From: an uncultured Clostridia bacterium
GTDB taxonomy: Bacteria > Bacillota > Clostridia > UBA1381
DNA length: 15,319 nucleotides
Assembly: GCA_910578235.1 (NCBI GenBank)
Contig: CAJTPP010000066.1
Span: 1 to 15,319, forward strand
Direction of reading: 5' to 3'
Made by a program: the position numbers and the translations under genes. This document shows, piece after piece, positions 1 through 6,997 of this stretch; the stretch's first letter is position 1; each line of letters opens with the position of its first letter. The notes beneath the pieces are model-generated. The model was not told where the DNA came from. It did no database searches and saw only the letters and a program-made list of their open reading frames with translations.

Positions 1-39
1 AATATTTTTTGTTCTTTATGTTGCGTCGGCATTATCCAA

Positions 40-74
40 CTGTCAAAGCACATTTTCCAAATGTGCTTTGACAG
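40..74. repeat. 14-bp perfect inverted repeat downstream of the GH2 gene
   Basis: Arms at 40-53 and 61-74 (CTGTCAAAGCACAT and its exact complement) enclose a 7-base loop. The structure lies about 65 bases past the GH2 stop. Read on the minus strand it is preceded by a T-run and followed by TTGGATAATG. Read on the plus strand it is followed by an A-run. Neither side therefore has the U-tract of a normal intrinsic terminator after the stem. It may be a dispersed repeat or the end of a small mobile element, or it may protect the 3' end of the operon mRNA. The arms are certain; the function is not. Confidence 0.55.
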
Positions 75-75
75 A

Positions 76-92
76 AAAAGACAACTTGTCTT
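76..92 (-). terminator. Weak terminator-like hairpin after the GH2 operon
   Basis: On the minus strand a short stem (AAGACA/TGTCTT, 3-base loop) is followed at once by a few T residues (TTTC), about 50 bases after the GH2 stop codon. The stem is short and AT-rich, so termination here would be inefficient. The stronger inverted repeat at 40-74 follows it and may contribute. Confidence 0.3.
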
Positions 93-139
93 GCCAATGT
101 AGATAAATCACTATGCCTCTATTGTACCTCCCCTAATTT

Positions 140-2731
140 TTAAATGGTGTATATTGGAGAAAATATATCTGATAAAACATATTCACAAACACATTGTTTA
201 AGTTGTTTTGTTACAATGTCGTCTTTATCTAGATTAAAACCGCAGAACAGCAAATCTGCATTTCCTATTTTCGCTTCAAACAGCGGTGACGACGGAGTAT
301 TATCTACGAAGTTCGGGACAGTTTCAATTATAGGTTTGAAATTATCTCCAAATGACGATATATCCACGCTCTTTGAATTGTCTAAAAGTGTTTTCCACTG
401 ATAATCAGGATATTTTTCAGTAGGGAAGTTTTCAAATATCGGGTGGGTATCATCAATGATTGCTCCGCAGGGCTTTTGCGACGGAAAATGCACGGGTGAC
501 CAGAACACGGGAATAAAACTTCCGTCAATCGGCTTTTCTATACAATCAGCCGTTACTATTGCGCGTCCGCCTGTTTTAATAATATCTTTTAATTCTTTTT
601 GTGTTCTGATATATTGTACATCTTTACTTTCTTTGCAAGGAGCAAATACAAATATGTGCCATTCATTTTTATGTCCCTGCACGCTGACAGTAACATTAAG
701 CTGTGTGGATTTTTTTATATCATTTAATGGCACGCTGATTTTGGTAGCTGTTGTTTTACATTGATAAAACAGTTCTGCTCCGTTATAAATTTTCACATCA
801 TATTCAGGATTTACAATTTTCTTTTCCCCAAAGTCGTACAGGTCAAGCTCTGCTTCAAGCGTTTCTGTATTTTTAAATATTCTTTTTGCTTTAAACAGTG
901 GTACAACACTGTTACAGAATTGTCTGAATTTTTCTGGCTCAATTAAGTCCTTGCTGTCAAAGAATACATCAAGTATTCCGATTGTCGCGGTACTTTGACC
1001 CGTATAATCGCATAATGACAGTAATTCAAACCCGCCGAAATCTTTTGTCCTAAGCGCCGTTTCTATATCCTCTTTATACAGCTTTACAGCCAAATTGCCC
1101 GACGCTTTAACATAATCGTCTAATTTGTGATATACGCCCTTTTTTATCATTTCCTTTTTTACAACATCAAAATTTGTCGACAATATGTTTCCTGTATATT
1201 TCTTCATAACTCTGACGTCTGGATAAACACAATATTGTCCCACCTCAAAGGATATAATCGGAACGGGAGTATCGGCCACTGCCTTAGAATAATCAAGACA
1301 AGTGTTTTTTGCAGTTTCATCCTGAATATTTTGTATGCGTACAGGATTTTCATATGCTTCATACGCGCAGAGATAATCCTCGCACGGCATAACGGGGTGG
1401 TCGAAATTTGAGGTGAGTGTATAAAGACGTCGGCTGTCATACGCTTTTATACAGGTAGTTATATCACCCAACAAATCAAAATCGCCCATATTCTCGTTGC
1501 CGTTTGAGAACATTATAAACGAAGGGTGATTTCCGTAGGCTTTGGAAATTGTTATTGCTTCATTCATAAAATACTGGCGGTGTACGCTATCTTCACCAAG
1601 CTCAAGCGCGCATACATCACGATTAAGCCACATAGGCATTTCCGCTGAAATATACAAACCTAATTCGTCTGCCGCGCAAAATGCGGCTTCAGGCGGACAC
1701 CACGCGTGGAAACGGACGTGATTTAAACCGTAGCTTTGAATTGTTTTGAAATTTTTTCGCCATATCTCAATATCTGTCGGCGGATAGCCTGTCAGCGGAT
1801 AAATAGCGCAGTCAATAGTACCGCGAAGCGCAATCGGATTGTTATTCAAAAGAATTTTTTTATTTTCCGTCTTTATTGAGCGCATACCGAATTTAACGCT
1901 TTTTTCATCGAAAAATCCATCGCCGCAGTACCGAACAATAAGAGTATAAAGGGCAGGATTAAATTCATCCCAAAAATCTATATCCTCAATATCATACCTG
2001 AAATAATCAATCTGTTTTGAATTATACAGTTTTATCTTAAACAGTTTCTTTTTTAATTCACTCCCTTTGGGGGTAATTGCATTGATTTCAATAAATGCGT
2101 CTTTATGAACAAACGGAGAATATACATCAGATGTTTCCGTAACCTTAACATTTATACCGCTATCTTCGGGATAAACCTGAATATTCTCTATATGGAAAAT
2201 GTTTTCCGCCTGTAACTCAATTCTGCCGATAATTCCATTCCAATAGCCTTGTGTATCCACGCTGTAACCGCTTGCCATTGTATCAAGATTTAATAAATTT
2301 CTGTTATCTATACGAATCGTTATAATATGCTTTCCTGCCGTCAGCTTGCCTGTCAGATTATAGATGTGCGGTGCGGATAACTCAATTATCTGTCTGCCGA
2401 TTTTCACACCGTCAATCCATAATTCGGACGCTATATTCACTCGTTCAAGAAAAAGTCTTATATGCTTTTCCTCAAATTCTTTTGGTACGTCAATTTCACG
2501 CTGTAACCAAAGCGGCGCGATATACTCATATTTTTCACGCGGCGCGCGTACAGCTTCTTTTGTAAGCTCATTATAGTATTCCTGTTTCTTTCCAATACCG
2601 TTTTCGCACGCAGAACCCGGCAGCATAAAGCCGCTGAGTTCAAATGTGTCTTTGTAATATTCTTTTTGTGTCCCCAAATCGTCATAATCGGTTTTGTATA
2701 ACCAATTACCGCTTAAATCTATTATTTTCAT
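140..2731 (-). CDS. Glycoside hydrolase family 2 enzyme, cytoplasmic
   Basis: 863 residues. The N-terminal ISG-like sugar-binding jelly roll (about 1-180, opening DLSGNW) is followed by the Ig-like GH2 sandwich (about 185-285) and the TIM barrel (about 290-620). The barrel shows the general acid/base in FSNGNE (E413) and the nucleophile in ISFEVGQY (E496), both in the expected GH2 context. The C-terminal part (about 700-863) looks like a glutamine-amidotransferase-like accessory fold seen in some large GH2 proteins. No signal peptide is present, so it should act on imported oligosaccharides, releasing a terminal beta-linked sugar. Galactose is plausible from context, but GH2 also includes glucuronidases and other activities. 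The start is set at ATG 2731, preceded by AGAGGG at 7-base spacing. A reading frame reaching 2773 is open, but it lies inside the upstream gene. The ATG shares one base with the stop of the DUF5107 gene, which implies translational coupling. Confidence 0.9.
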   Translation of the reverse strand: MKIIDLSGNWLYKTDYDDLGTQKEYYKDTFELSGFMLPGSACENGIGKKQEYYNELTKEAVRAPREKYEYIAPLWLQREIDVPKEFEEKHIRLFLERVNIASELWIDGVKIGRQIIELSAPHIYNLTGKLTAGKHIITIRIDNRNLLNLDTMASGYSVDTQGYWNGIIGRIELQAENIFHIENIQVYPEDSGINVKVTETSDVYSPFVHKDAFIEINAITPKGSELKKKLFKIKLYNSKQIDYFRYDIEDIDFWDEFNPALYTLIVRYCGDGFFDEKSVKFGMRSIKTENKKILLNNNPIALRGTIDCAIYPLTGYPPTDIEIWRKNFKTIQSYGLNHVRFHAWCPPEAAFCAADELGLYISAEMPMWLNRDVCALELGEDSVHRQYFMNEAITISKAYGNHPSFIMFSNGNENMGDFDLLGDITTCIKAYDSRRLYTLTSNFDHPVMPCEDYLCAYEAYENPVRIQNIQDETAKNTCLDYSKAVADTPVPIISFEVGQYCVYPDVRVMKKYTGNILSTNFDVVKKEMIKKGVYHKLDDYVKASGNLAVKLYKEDIETALRTKDFGGFELLSLCDYTGQSTATIGILDVFFDSKDLIEPEKFRQFCNSVVPLFKAKRIFKNTETLEAELDLYDFGEKKIVNPEYDVKIYNGAELFYQCKTTATKISVPLNDIKKSTQLNVTVSVQGHKNEWHIFVFAPCKESKDVQYIRTQKELKDIIKTGGRAIVTADCIEKPIDGSFIPVFWSPVHFPSQKPCGAIIDDTHPIFENFPTEKYPDYQWKTLLDNSKSVDISSFGDNFKPIIETVPNFVDNTPSSPLFEAKIGNADLLFCGFNLDKDDIVTKQLKQCVCEYVLSDIFSPIYTI

Positions 2732-5700
2732 CAGTTTACCCTCTTTAAAATATCCGTAAGTCCTGCGTGGCACTTGTCAAGCTCAAGACCTTTTTGGGCG
2801 TATTCTTTTGCTTTATCAGTATCATTCTTTCCAAGATAGCCAAGAGCTGCCATAAAGTAACAATGCACTTTGTTTTTCTTGTTTAAGTCCGCGTCAAAAA
2901 TAAGAAAGTCGGGAAGTGATACCGCAAAATATTCAATTTTAATATCGTCGTTTATATGAGTGTTTGCATAGTTAATAAACGCGTCAAAACGTGCATTTGC
3001 AGTTTTTTCATCTCCCATAGCTTTTATCGCCATTGCCGCATAGTACATCATCTCCGGCGGCTGGTCGTTGTAGTACATCGCTGATGTAAGGGTAAAATCA
3101 CCTCTTGCCGCTAATCTATAGGCTTCGTCAGATTTTGACTTATCCTCATATAAACCGCCGAGCATATAGTATATATCATTGTCAAGATTTCCGATTAACT
3201 TGCCCTCGCCAAGATTATACGGATATGTCAGTGCACTTTCCAGATACTTTATTGCAGTTTCTTTGTCGGCAGTCTTTGCCATATTCATAAGCGCAATTTT
3301 GTATTGCGCTGGTATCTTTCCTTCGCCGCCCTCCCACGGATGAAAGTTATGGTTCATAATACGGTTATACGCGTTTTCATATTCACCGTTCAGATTTAGA
3401 AGTGTGATATATTCAGTGTATAAATCATCGCGCTTTTCAAGCAATGCAGCGTTTGCGTTCATATTGTCAAGACGTTCTTTAAGGGAATAATTCAATGTCT
3501 TATACAAATTGTCAAGCTCAAAAAACACGCGCGCGTCTGATTTATCCATATTAAACGCTTTTTCCATTGCCGCTTTTGCCTTGTCTGCGTCATTCATTTT
3601 ATTGTAGTACGCAAGCGACAAATTTCTATATACTGTCGGAAGATTTATTTTATCCGCGCAGCTTTCCCATAACGACACGCTTTTTTTCCATATACCCTTA
3701 TCATAAAACAGACAGCCGAGATGATATTTTGCATATTCACTGCCGCCCTTAATCGCATTTTCAAGCACCGCAATATCCTCAATACGGTTAGGGAAACAGT
3801 AGAGCGGACTCGCCGTTTCCGCCTTTAAAAGCTCCTCTTTATCGCCTGTGCAAGCATATCTGTAATAATGCGCCATAGGCTCGTTATCATTCGGGGCAAG
3901 AGAGAGAATGTCGTCAGCTTCCTTATACAGTCCTGCCGCAATATAGCTAAGAGCAAGCTCTATGTAATTATGGTTGTCGCCGCGCATAATAGCTTTTAAT
4001 TCGTCAAGACCGTTTCCTGTGAGCTTATACAGCTCATAACGGCAGCCGTGGTCAAGCGCGTCAATTTTCTTTGTTTCATTGGCAAAAGCAATCGCCTCAT
4101 CTGTTCTGCCCGTCAGGCGCAGAAGTGCAGTTTTTAATAATCTGCCCTTTAAGTTATGCAGTCCTTTTACAAGAGATTTTTCAACAAATTCAAGCGCGTT
4201 TTCATACTCGCCGTTTCTTGACGCTATACAAGCAAGCTGATAAAATGCCTTATCCTGCATATTTCCATCCCATACGGCTTTATAAAACGCATCAAACGCT
4301 TTATCAATATTACCTGTCATTTTCAGTGCAAGACCGAGATTGTAGTATGGCTCGCAATCGTATGGGTTCGGATTTTTCCAAGTTGAAGATTTAATTGCTG
4401 CGTCAAAATATCTGATGCTTTCCTCAAACCTGCCCTTATTGTAAAGGTATTTGCCATAGCCGTTATTAAGACGAATATCGGACGCGTCACGCTTTAATCC
4501 CTCTAAATAATATGGTTCGGGTGAATATGTAGCATGGCGGTACTGCTCAAGGTGAGTTGCCGCTAAAAACAATTTTTCCGTTGTTTCTAATTTCTCGGGT
4601 TCGGGAATTTCCTCCGCAGGTGAGGGAACAGGTTCGCTATTCTCTACAGGTGTGCAGGAAAGTATTTCTTTTCCGTCTTTTTTGATTGTGCATACTATTT
4701 TTTTGTTTGCTGTGTCGGCATTTACGCTTGTTTCAAATATTTCTGCTGTTTTTAGGTTTAGTGTTCCCGTATATATTGTTTCACTGTCTGATGTAAGCTT
4801 AACCTCCGCGTTTATTCCTGACGGAGTATAGAATATAAGGTCTACTTTATCATCGCGGATTGTCATATTTACGGCAACGTCCGTTGACGCGTTTGATATT
4901 TCTCCTACTGCTTTGTATGGCATAAAATATTGTGTAAATGTTTTTTCCTCGTATGGCTTCAAGAATGTAAAGTCAGGCTGATTATCGGTAAACATACCTG
5001 TCATAAGCTCAATATACGGACCATTATCGTCCGTTAGGTTTCTGTCCCAAGCCTTGCCGAAATCGCCGTTGCCCCAAGTCCACTGTTTTTTGCCCGGTGA
5101 AACGTGATGGTCGGCAATATGCAGAAGTCCCGCGTTTTTGCTGTAATCATAGTTACCGATAAAGTTAAAGTCGCTGTGATATGCCATATACGAGGTCGGA
5201 ACAGGAATATTTTTATAGCGTGAAATGTCTGTGCCCGGCGCATAATTGACCTTATAATATTCACCGTCTGCAATCGGGAATTTTGACACCGCGCGTTTAC
5301 CGTGATCCATTACCGCATGAACATCGGGCGGAAAAATCGATTGTGTATAATCGTTTACCGCAACGGCAGGGTTCGCCCACCACAAAAATGTCTGCGGTCT
5401 GTCAGTCGGGTTATATACCTGTCCTTTTATTTCAAGATACGCCTTGTCGGGATAAACCGTAAAGCCTGCCATACCCTTTGTGTGGAACATCTTTTCTGTT
5501 TCGCCTACCCATACGGTAACAGAGCCGTTTGAATTTTCCTCGATAGTATAATCTGTCGGGTCAAAGGTTGACGGTCTGTGGTGCTGCGGCCAGTTAAATT
5601 CAATACCCCCCGACACCCACGGACCTGCAAGACCGACAAGCGCGGGCTTTATTACCTCATTATAGTAAACCGCGTCATAACCGTTTGTTTTGTCGTAAAG

Positions 5701-5946
5701 ACGCTGAATTTTACCGCCGATTTCAGGCAGTATCATAACGAGTATGTAATCATTTTCAAGAAATATTGCGTTGTATTCCTTGTCTGTTTTTACATCGCTG
5801 ACGCCCTCGCATACGGGGTGGGGATAAACGCGTCCGCTTGACCCCTGATACACACGCTTTTCAAGAAACATCGGATTTTTATCATAGTCCGAAATCTCGT
5901 ATGTAGGTATTGTTACTTTTTCCTGTCTTAAAATAACCTTGCCCAT
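2731..5946 (-). CDS. DUF5107 domain and tetratricopeptide repeat protein
   Basis: 1071 residues, no signal peptide, first gene of the two-gene operon with GH2. Residues about 40-345 match the DUF5107 pattern: an aldose-epimerase-like beta-sandwich with motifs GGIEFNWPQHHR (113-124), WWANPAVAVND (189-199), ADHHVSPGKK (278-287) and WTWGNGDFG (289-297). A second small beta region (about 355-435) and a proline-rich linker (437-450) lead into a long helical solenoid (about 455-1070). TPR-type units start near 495, 531, 566, 600, 735, 770 and 1023. Two glycine/glutamate motifs, HPWEGGEGK (869-877) and NLGEGK (911-916), sit in the solenoid and look conserved rather than structural. The biochemical role is, to my knowledge, not established. 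Coupling to GH2 suggests intracellular handling of sugars or oligosaccharides, by binding, epimerisation or hydrolysis. The start is ATG 5946, with GGAGG nine bases upstream. Confidence 0.88.
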   Translation of the reverse strand: MGKVILRQEKVTIPTYEISDYDKNPMFLEKRVYQGSSGRVYPHPVCEGVSDVKTDKEYNAIFLENDYILVMILPEIGGKIQRLYDKTNGYDAVYYNEVIKPALVGLAGPWVSGGIEFNWPQHHRPSTFDPTDYTIEENSNGSVTVWVGETEKMFHTKGMAGFTVYPDKAYLEIKGQVYNPTDRPQTFLWWANPAVAVNDYTQSIFPPDVHAVMDHGKRAVSKFPIADGEYYKVNYAPGTDISRYKNIPVPTSYMAYHSDFNFIGNYDYSKNAGLLHIADHHVSPGKKQWTWGNGDFGKAWDRNLTDDNGPYIELMTGMFTDNQPDFTFLKPYEEKTFTQYFMPYKAVGEISNASTDVAVNMTIRDDKVDLIFYTPSGINAEVKLTSDSETIYTGTLNLKTAEIFETSVNADTANKKIVCTIKKDGKEILSCTPVENSEPVPSPAEEIPEPEKLETTEKLFLAATHLEQYRHATYSPEPYYLEGLKRDASDIRLNNGYGKYLYNKGRFEESIRYFDAAIKSSTWKNPNPYDCEPYYNLGLALKMTGNIDKAFDAFYKAVWDGNMQDKAFYQLACIASRNGEYENALEFVEKSLVKGLHNLKGRLLKTALLRLTGRTDEAIAFANETKKIDALDHGCRYELYKLTGNGLDELKAIMRGDNHNYIELALSYIAAGLYKEADDILSLAPNDNEPMAHYYRYACTGDKEELLKAETASPLYCFPNRIEDIAVLENAIKGGSEYAKYHLGCLFYDKGIWKKSVSLWESCADKINLPTVYRNLSLAYYNKMNDADKAKAAMEKAFNMDKSDARVFFELDNLYKTLNYSLKERLDNMNANAALLEKRDDLYTEYITLLNLNGEYENAYNRIMNHNFHPWEGGEGKIPAQYKIALMNMAKTADKETAIKYLESALTYPYNLGEGKLIGNLDNDIYYMLGGLYEDKSKSDEAYRLAARGDFTLTSAMYYNDQPPEMMYYAAMAIKAMGDEKTANARFDAFINYANTHINDDIKIEYFAVSLPDFLIFDADLNKKNKVHCYFMAALGYLGKNDTDKAKEYAQKGLELDKCHAGLTDILKRVN

Positions 5947-5980
5947 AACATTCGTCCTCCAAAATTCATTTGATAATAAG

Positions 5981-6009
5981 ATTATAGCTTATTTTATATA
6001 AAAAATCAT
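5981..6009 (-). promoter_or_regulatory. Promoter of the DUF5107-GH2 operon
   Basis: On the minus strand a perfect -10 (TATAAT, 5986-5981) lies 17 bases from a weak -35 (ATGATT, 6009-6004). The predicted transcript start near 5975 gives a leader of about 28 bases containing the GGAGG site. The poor -35 fits a promoter that needs an activator. The direct repeat at 6012-6043 begins only three bases upstream of it. Confidence 0.6.
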
Positions 6010-6011
6010 TA

Positions 6012-6043
6012 GATATTATTGCGGCAAAATATGAAATTATTGC
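6012..6043. promoter_or_regulatory. Direct repeat with 21-bp period, candidate AraC-family operator
   Basis: GATATTATTGC at 6012-6022 and GAAATTATTGC at 6033-6043 match at 10 of 11 positions and start exactly 21 bp apart, two helical turns. AraC-family proteins carry two HTH motifs and commonly bind direct repeats of this spacing just upstream of a -35. The pair lies between the weak -35 of the DUF5107-GH2 operon and the -35 of the divergent araC-type gene. It could therefore serve both activation of the operon and autoregulation. Binding itself is inference. Confidence 0.55.
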
Positions 6044-6072
6044 TTGAAATAAATGTTTTGTTATGTTACACT
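6044..6072 (+). promoter_or_regulatory. Candidate promoter of the divergent AraC-family gene
   Basis: TTGAAA (6044-6049) is followed after 17 bases by TACACT (6067-6072). The start point would fall near 6079, giving a very short leader that begins at the ribosome binding site AGGTG (6080-6084). That short leader makes the call tentative. The -35 directly abuts the 6012-6043 repeat, so occupancy of the repeat could repress this gene. Confidence 0.4.
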
Positions 6073-6090
6073 GTTAATGAGGTGAAACAA

Positions 6091-6951
6091 ATGGGAAAAT
6101 ATGATGAAAAAATTTCAGATAATTCTGTTTGGATAACGGCAACGCCTACGGAGCTTGCCAAAACACTGCCGTTTTATATAACGGAAGCGGGACACTTTAC
6201 TGCCGAAAATGATTATATGGTACGGCGTGAGATGCACGACAGTTTTTTATTGCTTTATACCCTTAGCGGTGAAGGCTCCGTAAAATCAGGAGATTTTGAG
6301 TTTCCGCTTCCGCTCGGTTTTGCGGTGATTATCGACTGCCATATACCTCACGAATATCATAGTATATCGGACAAATGGGAATTCCTGTGGATACATTTTG
6401 GCGGATGCAGTGTTATTTCTCTGTTTGATATTACATATCCCAACAATTCTGTCCGTGCCGTCTGTATGAAAAATGCGGAAGATTTTGATGAAAGAATAAA
6501 TGATATTATAGATGAGGTAAAGCAAAACGATATTGCCGCTAATATACATATTTCCTCGCATATGCACTCGGTTTTTAATGCGGTATGTCTTGCCGCTCTT
6601 GAAAAAGAAAATGTAAGTATAAAGCATAACAGCGCCGATGATGTGCGAGCTGTCATAAAATATATTGAGAAAAATTATTTTAATCCGATTACAGTAGATG
6701 ATATGATAGAGGATATTCATATTTCAAAGTATCATTTTATACGCAGGTTTAAACGAGCGATGGGAATTACTCCGTACAGCTACCTTACAAATTACAGAAT
6801 AAATATGTCAAAAAAATTCCTTCGTTCTACCGATAAGACTATTTCCGAGATTGCCCAAATTTGCGGTTTTCTTGATACAAGCAATTTTATCACACACTTT
6901 AAAAAGCATACGGGAGACAAGCCTCTTCAATACAGACGTGATTTCTCATAA
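6091..6951 (+). CDS. AraC-family transcriptional regulator with cupin sensor (DUF5107-GH2 operon)
   Basis: 286 residues. The N-terminal half (about 15-115) is an AraC-type cupin ligand-binding domain, with a glycine-rich LSGEGSV turn and the typical WEFLWIHFGG strand (96-105). The C-terminal part (about 183-286) is a complete two-HTH AraC domain. The first helix pair is ITVDDMIEDIHISKYHFIRRFK and the second ISEIAQICGFLDTSNFITHFKK, ending in the family signature GDKPLQYRR. It probably senses a mono- or oligosaccharide released by the locus and activates the divergent DUF5107-GH2 operon. The start is ATG 6091, with AGGTG at a 6-base spacing; an in-frame TTG at 6019 has no such site. It converges on the GH43 gene and shares a terminator with it. 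Confidence 0.92.
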   Translation: MGKYDEKISDNSVWITATPTELAKTLPFYITEAGHFTAENDYMVRREMHDSFLLLYTLSGEGSVKSGDFEFPLPLGFAVIIDCHIPHEYHSISDKWEFLWIHFGGCSVISLFDITYPNNSVRAVCMKNAEDFDERINDIIDEVKQNDIAANIHISSHMHSVFNAVCLAALEKENVSIKHNSADDVRAVIKYIEKNYFNPITVDDMIEDIHISKYHFIRRFKRAMGITPYSYLTNYRINMSKKFLRSTDKTISEIAQICGFLDTSNFITHFKKHTGDKPLQYRRDFS

Positions 6952-6954
6952 TAA

Positions 6955-6996
6955 AAAATACCGTTTATCACATTCAATATTGATAAACGGTATTTT
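6955..6996. terminator. Bidirectional intrinsic terminator
   Basis: A 16-bp perfect stem (6955-6970 with 6981-6996) encloses a 10-base loop. It starts three bases after the AraC-type stop and ends one base before the stop of the convergent GH43 gene. T-rich tails follow the stem on both strands (TTTTATTATTT on plus, TTTTTTATT on minus). It ends both transcripts and limits antisense read-through. Confidence 0.88.
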
Positions 6997-6997
6997 A

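Noticed and set aside
2732..2773. Start of the GH2 gene at 2773
   Set aside because: This would add 14 residues before the conserved DLSGNW opening and run deep into the upstream gene. ATG 2731 has AGAGGG and the TGATG overlap.
6019..6090. In-frame TTG extension of the first AraC-type gene upstream of ATG 6091
   Set aside because: It has no ribosome binding site, overlaps the proposed operator and promoter, and adds residues not typical of the family. ATG 6091 has AGGTG at ideal spacing.
6286..6720. Minus-strand open frame of 144 codons opposite the first AraC-type gene
   Set aside because: It lies fully inside the regulator on the other strand, with low-complexity Ile/Tyr-rich content and no ribosome binding site.
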